Source: a virus. From it: DNA of 64,000 bases. Location of the stretch: IMG/VR virus record IMGVR_UViG_3300049149_000013, positions 1-64,000 of that record. One strand, given 5' to 3'. The notes below the pieces were generated by a model that made no database searches, had not been told where the DNA came from, and saw only the letters and a program-made list of their open reading frames with translations. The translations under genes and the position numbers were made by a program. This document shows, in pieces, positions 51,823-59,626 of this stretch; positions within the stretch are counted from its first letter, which is position 1; every line of letters starts with the position of its first letter.

Positions 51823-52057
51823 GGATACGCCGATCACTCGCACGCGCCATCGCAAGAGTAACCCAAAGATCCGCTGTTGCTGGGTCTGCGGCAAGCCCGG
51901 GGCATGCTACGGGTTCACAAGTGCGCTGCGCATGCTCGGCTACAACACAACGGGCACCGTTGCCCACGCTCACGTGCATTGCATCGCGCGGCTGCAACGC
52001 GAAGAGGTCAGGAAATCACCCGCGTACTTCTCACCTAAAGAACTCAAAGGAGACTAA
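51800..52057 (+). CDS. Small zinc-finger-like protein
   Basis: 85 residues. Basic N-terminus, CCWVCGKPG (26-34), then VAHAHVHCIARLQ: a C-x2-C...H-x-H-x2-C arrangement suited to zinc. Overlaps the previous gene by 23 bases. Could bind nucleic acid or a host protein. Confidence 0.5.
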   Translation: MPKLPKIKDTPITRTRHRKSNPKIRCCWVCGKPGACYGFTSALRMLGYNTTGTVAHAHVHCIARLQREEVRKSPAYFSPKELKGD

Positions 52058-52058
52058 C

Positions 52059-52301
52059 ATGCTACGAGAACCACTTCAAACTAACTTCGCCAAGGCACTC
52101 GTCAAGGGCCAGCGATACCTTATCACCTATAGGTTTAGCCATCAGCGGCGCAATCGCCAGTTCGTTGGGGTCTATCTAGGCGTCAATCCAGCGCTAGATG
52201 AGCTCGCTTTTAGCCTGCGCCCTGCGAGCGGCACGAGCACGATCAAAGAGCGCGACATCATCAGCTCGGTCTGCACTAACAAGCCATGCGGAGTCTGCTA
52301 A
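52059..52301 (+). CDS. Small hypothetical protein (SH3-like strands)
   Basis: 80 residues from ATG 52059 after AAGGAGACTAAC. Beta-rich (KGQRYLITYRFSHQRRNRQF, VGVYLGVNPALDELAFSLR), ending CTNKPCGVC. Unassigned. Confidence 0.5.
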   Translation: MLREPLQTNFAKALVKGQRYLITYRFSHQRRNRQFVGVYLGVNPALDELAFSLRPASGTSTIKERDIISSVCTNKPCGVC

Positions 52302-52302
52302 C

Positions 52303-52512
52303 ATGCAACTGATAATCGATCCGTACCGGCTGAGCTTGCTCAAGTCATTGACTAAACAACTCGAAGACGTCAAGCTCGATCACGATACGGTGGATAATAA
52401 CAAAACGCTATACAATAAACTGGAGGCAATCGAGGGCTGCATCGCGCAGTTCAATGAGACGGTAGGCAAGTGCATCAAGGATATCCATAAAGAGACTTTT
52501 GGCGAGGACTAA
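52303..52512 (+). CDS. Small helical hypothetical protein
   Basis: 69 residues from ATG 52303: RLSLLKSLTKQLEDVKLD and NKLEAIEGCIAQFNETVG form a helical hairpin. Unknown function. Confidence 0.45.
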   Translation: MQLIIDPYRLSLLKSLTKQLEDVKLDHDTVDNNKTLYNKLEAIEGCIAQFNETVGKCIKDIHKETFGED

Positions 52513-52517
52513 GAAAA

Positions 52518-52724
52518 ATGAGTAACGTGCTCACCTACGATCTAACGCCAGATCAGCTGCGGTATATCCGCGCGACCGGCAGAGTGCCGCTTGAGTTTTT
52601 CACTACCGAGGAACTGAAAATGCTCCGGCGACTTTTGGAGGATGTAAAGGTACCGGAGCCAATCCATAAAGAGATCATCCTTATGATCGAGTACGAACTA
52701 ATCAGGAGATATTCCGATGACTAA
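52518..52724 (+). CDS. Small helical hypothetical protein
   Basis: 68 residues: LTPDQLRYIRATGRVPLEF followed by EELKMLRRLLEDVKV. No family recognised. Overlaps the next gene by 8 bases. Confidence 0.45.
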   Translation: MSNVLTYDLTPDQLRYIRATGRVPLEFFTTEELKMLRRLLEDVKVPEPIHKEIILMIEYELIRRYSDD

Positions 52725-52980
52725 TACGGACGATCCAACGATAACTATCAAGTACGATGAGTATGAGGATATGCACGCCCGCATCGAGTCGACAGATCAA
52801 GTGCTAGGCTATGCCACTAAGGCGTTAGTAGATCTCATAAAGGTTTGCCAGGAGGTAATCAAGCATCGCGACGACGCCCCGGATGACTTGCAGGGTTGGA
52901 TTACCGAGCTGGAAGAGAACATACCCTGCGAGGACTGCCTGCATGCGCCGTGCTGCTGCGAGCCAAGGGAGATGAGATAA
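52717..52980 (+). CDS. Small acidic protein with Cys-rich tail
   Basis: 87 residues. Helical core (LGYATKALVDLIKVCQEVI) and a CEDCLHAPCCCEP tail with six Cys in a short space, likely metal-binding. Unknown function. Confidence 0.45.
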   Translation: MTNTDDPTITIKYDEYEDMHARIESTDQVLGYATKALVDLIKVCQEVIKHRDDAPDDLQGWITELEENIPCEDCLHAPCCCEPREMR

Positions 52981-53210
52981 TGCACGTCTGGGCAGATATC
53001 GTAGCAGTAGGACAGACGCTTGCGTGGATAGCGCTCTATTACCCAACTATAGTAATCATTAGGAGCAACGATGAAGCTTTCCAAAAAAGAGAAGAAGCTG
53101 ATAAAGAAACACCGCAACCGTCCGATATGGGATATCTACATCCCTCTGAACCGGGAAGAATTGGACCGGATCATTGGGAGTTTAGAAGTTCAAGAAAATG
53201 GCGCGGCTGA
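52980..53210 (+). CDS. Small putative membrane protein
   Basis: 76 residues starting one base into the previous stop (TAATG). N-terminal hydrophobic helix (DIVAVGQTLAWIALYYPTIV) followed by a polar tail. Its last 140 bases overlap the next gene, so only the N-terminal part is well supported. Confidence 0.4.
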   Translation: MHVWADIVAVGQTLAWIALYYPTIVIIRSNDEAFQKREEADKETPQPSDMGYLHPSEPGRIGPDHWEFRSSRKWRG

Positions 53211-53286
53211 CGAGGCGGACCCGCAGCTAGCAGATGACTACGCGACTCTCAAACTTAAGCTGGCGGAGTACCGGGAGAAGTTATGA
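53071..53286 (+). CDS. Small charged hypothetical protein
   Basis: 71 residues with a very basic start (KLSKKEKKLIKKHRNRP), WDIYIPLNREELDRII, and an acidic helical end. AGGAG sits 5 bases before the ATG. Overlaps its neighbours on both sides. Confidence 0.5.
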   Translation: MKLSKKEKKLIKKHRNRPIWDIYIPLNREELDRIIGSLEVQENGAADEADPQLADDYATLKLKLAEYREKL

Positions 53287-53504
53287 GCAAAGGACCTATG
53301 CAACGTCATTACTTGCTGGAGGGACGAGAGATGAGTTTCGAGGAATTCTGGACCAAGCTATTTGGGAACTATGCGGTCGCCTTCATCCGGAATCGCGAGG
53401 GCAAGACCATCCCAATACGGCTCGGGGATCGCCACATCGCGGAGTTTTTCTGGCGGCAGGGCTTTAACGCAGCGGTTGGCGAGGTGAAGACTTCTGATGA
53501 ATAA
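53283..53504 (+). CDS. Small hypothetical protein
   Basis: 73 residues: MSFEEFWTKLFGNYAVAFI, then IRLGDRHIAEFFWRQGF. No family recognised. Last gene of the 50.2-53.5 kb run. Confidence 0.5.
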   Translation: MSKGPMQRHYLLEGREMSFEEFWTKLFGNYAVAFIRNREGKTIPIRLGDRHIAEFFWRQGFNAAVGEVKTSDE

Positions 53505-53506
53505 TA

Positions 53507-53521
53507 GGCTATACTATAGCC
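53507..53521 (+). promoter_or_regulatory. Palindromic -10 region GGCTATACTATAGCC
   Basis: Perfect 7-bp inverted repeat around a central C that contains TATACT (53510-53515), ~35 bases before the DUF2786 gene. It may be a promoter with an embedded operator. No clear -35 is visible. Confidence 0.4.
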
Positions 53522-53555
53522 GGACTCGATAGCACGACAACTCAGGAGAATAAAG

Positions 53556-54278
53556 ATGGATATGCAGAAAATTGTGGAACGTGTTAAGAAGATGCTTGAG
53601 ATGGCTAAAGGCAAAGCTGAAGGAGGCGAGCATGAGCGTGAAAATGCAATGCGGATGGTGCATGCCTACCTCGCCAAGTATAACCTCGATATGGCTACGG
53701 TCGAGGGGTCGAAAAGCCAGCAGGCACGGAAGCAGGAGGAATCAGAGGGCGGGCCTAGGACACATCATCCGCATCAGTTTTTCGGCAGACCTTGGGCACG
53801 GTGCGCCGCCGCTGCGGTAGCGGACCTATGCTTCTGCATGTATCTGTACCGGAGCGCTCGGGTCAGCAAGGACTGCACGCACTTATTCATAGGGAGGACA
53901 GCTAATGCGGTGACTGCCTCGTATCTGGCAGAGTACGTATGCGTCAGCATCCACCAAGAGGGACGGCGCAGGCAGCGCAGGGAAGGACTCAGCAATCCGT
54001 GGTTTCTCGACTTCGCTTGGGGAGCCGCGATGATTGTGCAGGAACGTTGCAAGCTGTTAAAGCAGTCGGCAGGTCAGAAGGTTAACGGATCGGCAGGGAC
54101 CGAGCTGGTACTTATGGATTACTATAAGTCTGAGCGCGCGGCGAATGCGGACTATCAGCAGGTAGCATTCCCCCGCCTGAAGACCGGCTCGATGGGCAAG
54201 GGAGTCAGGGGAACGGGTGGCTACGCAGAAGGTCGGGAGTACGGCAGCACAATCAATCTTAATCGGCAGATGAAATAG
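53556..54278 (+). CDS. DUF2786-domain protein
   Basis: 240 residues. N-terminal ~50 residues match DUF2786: IVERVKKMLEMAKGKAEG, AMRMVHAYLAKYNLDMATVE. The larger C-terminal part (FFGRPWARCAAAAVADLCF, CTHLFIGRTANAVTASYLA, FAWGAAMIVQERC) is the domain usually attached to it. Widespread in phages and bacteria, function unknown. Its own promoter-like palindrome and RBS (AGGAGAATAAAG) suggest separate control. Confidence 0.7.
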   Translation: MDMQKIVERVKKMLEMAKGKAEGGEHERENAMRMVHAYLAKYNLDMATVEGSKSQQARKQEESEGGPRTHHPHQFFGRPWARCAAAAVADLCFCMYLYRSARVSKDCTHLFIGRTANAVTASYLAEYVCVSIHQEGRRRQRREGLSNPWFLDFAWGAAMIVQERCKLLKQSAGQKVNGSAGTELVLMDYYKSERAANADYQQVAFPRLKTGSMGKGVRGTGGYAEGREYGSTINLNRQMK

Positions 54279-54287
54279 GAGGGGCAG

Positions 54288-54554
54288 ATGTTCGTTTTCT
54301 ATAAGGATGGCGTTGCGTGGTTAGATCCGACGCACGAGCCAGACGATAATGAGCGCATCGTGCGGGGGGCAGTCGCGGCTGCATTGCCGGACATACCGGA
54401 AATAATCACGATCAATCAAATATGCGAATACGTCAAGGTAGATCAGGGAGAGTTCGGTGAATGGTTCGGGGGACATCCTCCCAGCAATTACGTCGAGTAC
54501 CACTTTAACGTGCAAGGTGAAAGCGCGTTGCCTTTAAAGGAGTCCTCAGGGTGA
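54288..54554 (+). CDS. Hypothetical protein
   Basis: 88 residues, acidic: [49 protein letters not shown]. No family recognised. Upstream neighbour of csrA. Confidence 0.5.
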   Translation: MFVFYKDGVAWLDPTHEPDDNERIVRGAVAAALPDIPEIITINQICEYVKVDQGEFGEWFGGHPPSNYVEYHFNVQGESALPLKESSG

Positions 54555-54586
54555 TTGAGTTAGAGGCTAGCGCCAAGGAGTCGGTC

Positions 54587-54808
54587 GTGCTTATACTTAC
54601 CCGTAAGGCAGGAGAGGTCACATATATAGGTCATAACGTTACGGTCAGAGTTCTAGGGATCAAAGGCCATCAGGTGCGCCTAGGATTTGAAGCACCGGCG
54701 GAGGTAGAGATTCACAGGGAAGAGGTTTACCGGAAGATCATGCGAGAGAAATCATTAATTGGCACACAAGGAAATCGCACAAATGAAGAACGTAGTGATA
54801 AAGACTGA
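54587..54808 (+). CDS. csrA: CsrA/RsmA-family RNA-binding translational regulator
   Basis: 73 residues from GTG 54587, chosen because AAGGAG lies 6 bases upstream and the product then begins exactly as CsrA does, [10 protein letters not shown]. It aligns without gaps to bacterial CsrA through residue ~51: both RNA-binding faces are intact, Leu4/Arg6 and Arg44 (HREEVYRKI, 43-51), plus [16 protein letters not shown]. CsrA dimers bind GGA motifs in mRNA leaders, often over the Shine-Dalgarno. In hosts they control carbon flux, motility and exopolysaccharide. A phage copy could repress host or phage mRNAs. The tail after residue 55 is divergent. Confidence 0.92.
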   Translation: MLILTRKAGEVTYIGHNVTVRVLGIKGHQVRLGFEAPAEVEIHREEVYRKIMREKSLIGTQGNRTNEERSDKD

Positions 54809-54974
54809 TAAGAAAAAGATGACTATCGAGGTCGATCTGACGAAAGAGTTCGGCTTGAGCAAGTCTGGCAAGTCGATCACCATCGCTTCCACCGAAGGCA
54901 ACCATAAGGTTGAAGCCGATAGCGGGGAGGTAGTCGTTGGGCTTAACGTCTACAAACCTGCCAAGGGGAAGTAG
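54783..54974 (+). CDS. Small conserved phage protein
   Basis: 63 residues from ATG 54783. [19 protein letters not shown] and ITIASTEGN are a motif I recognise in many phage early regions, function unknown. Overlaps the csrA 3' end by 26 bases, so it is co-transcribed. Confidence 0.6.
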   Translation: MKNVVIKTDKKKMTIEVDLTKEFGLSKSGKSITIASTEGNHKVEADSGEVVVGLNVYKPAKGK

Positions 54975-54977
54975 GCC

Positions 54978-55208
54978 GTGGCCGGTGGAGGCCGATGCCG
55001 TCTTGGATGCGGACGCAAGTTGGTTACGCATACCATAACGGAGATATGCTCCACCTGCCTCGGCAATCTGGCAATGTGGCGGCGGCGATCTGCCGCCGAC
55101 CGCATCCGATACCGAGAGACATGCGAGCTCAGACTCAGGAGGCAAGGCGAAATCGACAAAAATCCAAAGGGTTATCGTTTCAAATTTCAACGAAGAGGCA
55201 CGAAATGA
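54978..55208 (+). CDS. Small basic Cys-containing protein
   Basis: 76 residues from GTG 54978. RCRLGCGRKL and CSTCLG give two Cys pairs; the rest is Arg-rich (WRRRSAADRIRYRETCELR). Possible zinc-binding nucleic-acid protein. Overlaps the next start by 4 bases. Confidence 0.5.
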   Translation: MAGGGRCRLGCGRKLVTHTITEICSTCLGNLAMWRRRSAADRIRYRETCELRLRRQGEIDKNPKGYRFKFQRRGTK

Positions 55209-55435
55209 AAATCTCAGACGAAATCATCGACGAAATGATCCGAGCCGGTATGGTTAAAGCCTTCGGAGGCACCGGGGAGGATATCAGTAGGGTTGTAGCA
55301 ACCGTCAAGGACTGCGACGAGGCCACCGTCATCCTGCGCCGATCCGGCAAGGCTGTCGGTGTGCTGGTAGTCGCGGACTCCGACCACGAGGGTGCTACCA
55401 AGCGGGGTCAGGAAGTCCTCGCACAGCTTCAGTAA
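55205..55435 (+). CDS. Small hypothetical protein
   Basis: 76 residues from ATG 55205: DEIIDEMIRAGMVKAFGG and VILRRSGKAVGVLVVADSDH. The longer open frame upstream is out-of-frame reading of the previous gene. Unassigned. Confidence 0.5.
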   Translation: MKISDEIIDEMIRAGMVKAFGGTGEDISRVVATVKDCDEATVILRRSGKAVGVLVVADSDHEGATKRGQEVLAQLQ

Positions 55436-55486
55436 ACCGCATCAGTCGGGGCGCAGGGACGCGCCCTCAGCTGTTAGGAGAAATCA

Positions 55487-55921
55487 GTGAGAGTAGAAGA
55501 ACAGGTAGAGGCCAACGGTCACGACGTCAGCAAGATAATCGCTAGTTACAAATCAGAGGGAAGGCAGCCAACGCTTAAGGAGTTCAAGCTTACGGACTCT
55601 CAGCTCTATACCCTGCTTCACCGGGAGGGGGTGCGGCTCTCGACCGCAGGCAAGCGCGTGAAATCGCATAGGACGCACGCTAAAGCCCGCAGAGCGGACT
55701 CACGCGCGACCCGGGGGGTAGGTAAGGGGTCCGAAAACGCCCGCCGTAGGGCTTCGTATAAAGCCCGTAGAGAGGCGCGGGAGGGGGGCGGTAGGGATGC
55801 TCTAGTCTACCTCGGAAAGGCCGCAGAGCGGCTCGTAAGCTCGTACGGCGCAGGGTACCGGGAGGCCGGTGCTATCCTCGGCCTTGTTTCGCTCGCAATC
55901 GAGGCTCTAGGCGGGGAATAA
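55487..55921 (+). CDS. Basic HTH-like protein
   Basis: 144 residues from GTG 55487 (TAGGAG upstream). N-terminal IIASYKSEGRQPTLKEF with LTDSQLYTLLHREG resembles a helix-turn-helix. A very basic middle (HRTHAKARRADSRATRG) and a hydrophobic helical end follow. Probably DNA-binding. The stop lies in TAAGTTAAAT and a terminator follows. Confidence 0.55.
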   Translation: MRVEEQVEANGHDVSKIIASYKSEGRQPTLKEFKLTDSQLYTLLHREGVRLSTAGKRVKSHRTHAKARRADSRATRGVGKGSENARRRASYKARREAREGGGRDALVYLGKAAERLVSSYGAGYREAGAILGLVSLAIEALGGE

Positions 55922-55943
55922 GTTAAATCGCGTTAAGTAAAAC

Positions 55944-55971
55944 GCCCGGGGCGTATAGTGACCGGGCTTTT
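55944..55971 (+). terminator. Rho-independent terminator
   Basis: GCCCGG and CCGGGC arms with a ~12-base loop, followed by TTTT. TAAGTAAAAC abuts the stem. Confidence 0.7.
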
Positions 55972-55985
55972 GCTTGAGGGGTATT

Positions 55986-56237
55986 ATGAGACATAAAAGA
56001 CCACCGATTGATTTTCTGGGCTGCGAGGTCTGGATTAAGGCTACTGACCTTGAAGACTTCGATAAGTGGGTTAGGATCAACCTCAAAGCCCTCTCCAAAC
56101 TATTCGCTATGAGAGCTGTCGCGGTATTCCATAACACCCGCAAGCTCCCCCCGATTGAGGAATTCGAGGGTTTCTGTCGTGACGTGCATACTCAGTGCAT
56201 TGAGCATGTTACCGATGCTCATGCGACTAGGCATTAG
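55986..56237 (+). CDS. Hypothetical protein
   Basis: 83 residues from ATG 55986 (GAGGGG upstream). RPPIDFLGCEVWIKATDLE, DKWVRINLKALSKLF, CRDVHTQCIEH. Unknown. Its last 11 bases overlap the end of the convergent primase gene. Confidence 0.5.
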   Translation: MRHKRPPIDFLGCEVWIKATDLEDFDKWVRINLKALSKLFAMRAVAVFHNTRKLPPIEEFEGFCRDVHTQCIEHVTDAHATRH

Positions 56238-58362
56238 CCCGTTGTTTTGGCCAGAAGATATCCCGGCCCTCCGAGACCGACGCACCGATCAACCCGATTT
56301 GAATAAGCGCACTGACGATTTCTTTGAAGTCCCGTTGTCGGATGTACCGGCATCGCCACGCTAGCCAACGAAGAGGGCAGAGACCTTTTTCCATAAGTTG
56401 ACGATCTTTCTCATCCTTAGCCTCATGCTTCCATCTGCGCGTCTGAAAGATAAGACGCTCAACGTCTTTGGATTGAGCCTCGGTATAGTTGCGTGCTGCG
56501 CTCTGATCGATCCGCACTAGCCAACGCTCTACGGACCAACGCACTAACTCTACAGCCCAAAGCGCAATCTCTCGGGTGATTACTGGCTTAATGGGATTAA
56601 CCCCGACAGCAACTAACCCTGCACAAATTAAGGCATTCTGATGCGCTCGGCCCCAAAGGTCAGCGCCCCGATCCCGGCGAGCGGCCATATCCACCTGATA
56701 AGTTTGGAAATCGTCTAGGGTTGCGAAAGCCTCGTTATCCACATAATCTACCTCGATAAACTCACCCTCGGGTAGCTTAATATCATCAAACTTCTTGAAT
56801 GCGCCCTCGATGGCCGAAGGGAAACCGGTGTAGCGCTGTTCGTTCTTGCGGCTCGCATTCTCACCTGCATCGAACAGCAGAAAACGGTTGACGAATCCCG
56901 TCTGGAAATCCGTGCTGGTTATAGCCTCTAACAGAAGCTCCGGTTGCGTCATGCCCATAACCAGAAAAAACGGGTGATCGATATCGGGGATCGGATTCTT
57001 CCGCGCAGGCATGCCGAAACAGCCACAGATCGCCGTGCCATAGAGCGAGATGACGTGCGAGAGGATCGCATTCTCTTGGCTAGAGACCGATCTAGCCGAA
57101 GCTTTTAGATAGCGAGCGCACTCATCCCAAAGCCAAAGCGCGACGTGCGGCGGCTGCGCGAGTAGGTCGAGCATTGCGTGATAGGACTGCGAGCCTGTGA
57201 AACAAGATTTGTTTAATCCGAGCTTCGGTGCTAGAGTACGCAGTGCTTCCCGAATTTGATTCTTGCCTCCCGCCGTACCCGCCACACACAACATATAAGG
57301 CTGCAATGGTGTATCAAGTCCTGCGATCTTATATTTGTTCCGCGTAGCCAGCGCAGTCCCCATAAGGCCGATAGCCAGATCGAATAGAGGTTGTTTGATA
57401 ATCGACCTCCGACCGGCCCACTTCATAATCTCGCCTACCAGGCCGGGAACTCTCAAATGCCTCGGATCAATCGTACCGACCGGTTCAGCTGCAATAGTAT
57501 CAGGAGGGGTCTCGTCATTATCGGGTATGAATTCCTCGATGCTCAGATAACGGCGCAGGTTTTGAACCGATAGTTCTGGCATAAAGTTCGCGAGCGTCGG
57601 CAGTCCTTGAACGTGCTTATTCGCGTGATAGGATTTGATCGTATGCTCGATTGTTCCATCCCTATCCTTGATTTCCTCGTCTGTGCTGGAAGCCGCGTCA
57701 CGGACAGCCTTCATAAAAGCGCGTACTTCACCATCAGGCCATTTCGCATGCAGCAATGCGCCTGTAAGTGCGTGCACATAATCGTGCCTGGAACCTTCCT
57801 CAGGGTAGTAGTGAGCGGCGATAGCTGCGGCTGCCACCTTACTAACGAGAGCCTTCAGCTCGCTCCACTTGATACTCGATATATCAGCGTTATTGTCGAA
57901 TCTGTAGCGATCCCCGGTTGGATGCGTAGACCCGGGCAGTGCCGTTTGCGTTCCGGTTGATCGTATCTCTGCGATCATTCCGGTATCCTTCGTATGGAAC
58001 TTGCTGGTCTCCGCGTACTTACAGCGGTAGATATAATGAGAACCAGGAGACTTGAATCGTCCGTAAACTAACGTATCAGGTAGGAAGTGCTGGGCAGCAA
58101 CTTGAGCTTCGGGAGTGTCCAGATCAATATCGATTGCCCAAGCACTAGGCTCTCCCCATAAGCCTCCGATATTGTCTCCGGGCTTGAAGTGTTTATCCAC
58201 ATTCGATTCAGTAACTCGCAGATTGGTCCATCCGTTAGCCCCTTTCGCTGATCCATTTTTCTCCCCTTTTGGCCTCTTTGTGCCTGCCTCTAGCGGTATC
58301 GGATAGATACCTCGGTCTAACCAGCGGAGAGCGTGTTTCGCTGAATTAAAAACTTTCTGCAT
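56227..58362 (-). CDS. Prim-pol / DUF3987 helicase (bifunctional replication primase-helicase)
   Basis: 711 residues from ATG 58362 (GAGGG 5 bases upstream; an open frame extends to a TTG at 58407). N-terminal AEP prim-pol: AIDIDLD catalytic acidic motif (76-82), GSHYIY (107-112), RSTGTQTALPGS. C-terminal DUF3987 P-loop ATPase: AGTAGGKN (361-368), with Asn in place of the usual Thr/Ser after Lys, and LWLWDE Walker B (409-414). It primes and unwinds at the replication fork. It is the only minus-strand gene in the early arm, which is unusual. Confidence 0.8.
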   Translation of the reverse strand: MQKVFNSAKHALRWLDRGIYPIPLEAGTKRPKGEKNGSAKGANGWTNLRVTESNVDKHFKPGDNIGGLWGEPSAWAIDIDLDTPEAQVAAQHFLPDTLVYGRFKSPGSHYIYRCKYAETSKFHTKDTGMIAEIRSTGTQTALPGSTHPTGDRYRFDNNADISSIKWSELKALVSKVAAAAIAAHYYPEEGSRHDYVHALTGALLHAKWPDGEVRAFMKAVRDAASSTDEEIKDRDGTIEHTIKSYHANKHVQGLPTLANFMPELSVQNLRRYLSIEEFIPDNDETPPDTIAAEPVGTIDPRHLRVPGLVGEIMKWAGRRSIIKQPLFDLAIGLMGTALATRNKYKIAGLDTPLQPYMLCVAGTAGGKNQIREALRTLAPKLGLNKSCFTGSQSYHAMLDLLAQPPHVALWLWDECARYLKASARSVSSQENAILSHVISLYGTAICGCFGMPARKNPIPDIDHPFFLVMGMTQPELLLEAITSTDFQTGFVNRFLLFDAGENASRKNEQRYTGFPSAIEGAFKKFDDIKLPEGEFIEVDYVDNEAFATLDDFQTYQVDMAARRDRGADLWGRAHQNALICAGLVAVGVNPIKPVITREIALWAVELVRWSVERWLVRIDQSAARNYTEAQSKDVERLIFQTRRWKHEAKDEKDRQLMEKGLCPLRWLAWRCRYIRQRDFKEIVSALIQIGLIGASVSEGRDIFWPKQRANA

Positions 58363-58400
58363 CGCTGCCCTCAGTTCGTGAGTTGATATCTTTAACTTTG

Positions 58401-58427
58401 CGAGCAAAGCGGGTATCTTAGCTCGCG
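58401..58427. promoter_or_regulatory. Inverted repeat between divergent primase and kinase genes
   Basis: GCGAGC (58401-58406) and GCTCGC (58422-58427) with a 15-base spacer, in the 110-bp divergent gap. Possible operator for one or both directions. No convincing sigma70 pair. Confidence 0.3.
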
Positions 58428-58472
58428 CGAAGCGGCTTTTAAACTTGACATTTCTACCCTAGGGGCGGCAGG

Positions 58473-59003
58473 GTGAGCATAATAATTGTCGAAGGGCCGG
58501 ATGGTGCGGGCAAGACTACCCTTATCCGTCGGTTACGAGAGGAGTCCAAAACGTACTTCTGGGTAGCCTCAAGCTCCGGTCGGCCTAAAACTCTAGTTCA
58601 ACTCCAAGATGCCTTGCACTGGATTGCACAGAGCACATACCTCGGTACGCCGATAGTCTGCGACCGACTTCCCCTCATCTCCGAGTCTGTATATGGTCCT
58701 ATTCTTCGGGACCAATGCCTGCTAGATCAAATGGGACATAGAGAGCAGGGCGCAGCCTCGGACCTTCTGCGGCAGATCGATAGGGTCATATACTGCCGTC
58801 CTACCATAGAAACAATCAGAAGAAACCTAATCACTAGTGCCTTACCTCAACTGCATGGTGTAGTAGAAAAGCTGGATGCCTTGGTAGCACGTTACGATGA
58901 GTTAATGGACTCTCTCAGGGACGATAATATCTTTGTTCATAAGTACGATTACCTGGCTAACTATGGTAAACCACTTGACGAGATATTCTTTGGGAGGATT
59001 TAG
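58473..59003 (+). CDS. Deoxynucleoside monophosphate kinase (thymidylate kinase-like)
   Basis: 176 residues from a GTG with GGCAGG upstream. P-loop EGPDGAGKTT (7-16), the DR motif CDRLPLIS (63-70), and a lid-like region near ~110-125. It would phosphorylate dTMP, dUMP or a modified dNMP. It heads the nucleotide-metabolism operon and ends one base into the dUTPase-like gene. Confidence 0.75.
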   Translation: MSIIIVEGPDGAGKTTLIRRLREESKTYFWVASSSGRPKTLVQLQDALHWIAQSTYLGTPIVCDRLPLISESVYGPILRDQCLLDQMGHREQGAASDLLRQIDRVIYCRPTIETIRRNLITSALPQLHGVVEKLDALVARYDELMDSLRDDNIFVHKYDYLANYGKPLDEIFFGRI

Positions 59004-59626
59004 TGGATAAACTGAACGAAATCTTTCAGAGGCAAGCTGTATACGTACGTGCTCTGACACCTACCTACCTGAGCAATGGCTTCGACTGGCACCACCGGCC
59101 TCTGCCGTGGGATCTGAGCGGACGCAAGGCGCAGGAAGAGTTCAGACTACTGGCGTGGAGGTTTACAGAGGAGCTTATCGAAGCGCAGGAAACGTATGAA
59201 TGTCATAGACATAAGGGATTCCCAGAACTATATGCTGAAGAAATGGCAGATGCTCTTCACTTCTTCGTAGAACTCTGCCTGGCGAGCGGTATCCTAGAGC
59301 ATGAACTATTGCAAGGAAATACATTCGACGGAATCTTTCTACGGCAAGATTCAGCGGTAATTGAGGAACCTTGGGCTAATACGATCCGTGCGCTCGGTCT
59401 TGCAATGATGAGCTTACGTCAGCGTCCTTGGCGTACCGATTACCGGGAGACGGACAGAGCGCGTTGGGTCCTGGGCATGCACCTAGCGTTCAAAGCATTC
59501 GCGAGGGCATGCACCGATACCGGCATCACACCCGATATGCTCTACATCGCGTATTTCAGGAAATCAAAAGTCAACGACCTCCGGATAGAACAATACGGGG
59601 TATTGCCGCATGGCTATACTCTCTGA
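59003..59626 (+). CDS. All-alpha NTP pyrophosphatase (dimeric dUTPase/MazG-like)
   Basis: 207 residues from GTG 59003. The helical metal-binding signature is WRFTEELIEAQETY with EEMADALHFFVEL (~54-93), the E-x2-E...E-x2-D pattern of dimeric dUTPases and MazG. It would convert dUTP or other dNTPs to the monophosphate, feeding TS. The C-terminal half is helical and unassigned. Coexistence with UDG fits keeping uracil out of DNA. Confidence 0.7.
   Translation: MDKLNEIFQRQAVYVRALTPTYLSNGFDWHHRPLPWDLSGRKAQEEFRLLAWRFTEELIEAQETYECHRHKGFPELYAEEMADALHFFVELCLASGILEHELLQGNTFDGIFLRQDSAVIEEPWANTIRALGLAMMSLRQRPWRTDYRETDRARWVLGMHLAFKAFARACTDTGITPDMLYIAYFRKSKVNDLRIEQYGVLPHGYTL

Noticed and set aside
58445-58450. 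TTGACA as a -35 box before the kinase gene
   Set aside because: A -10 at the right distance would fall on the GTG start and no AT-rich hexamer is there.
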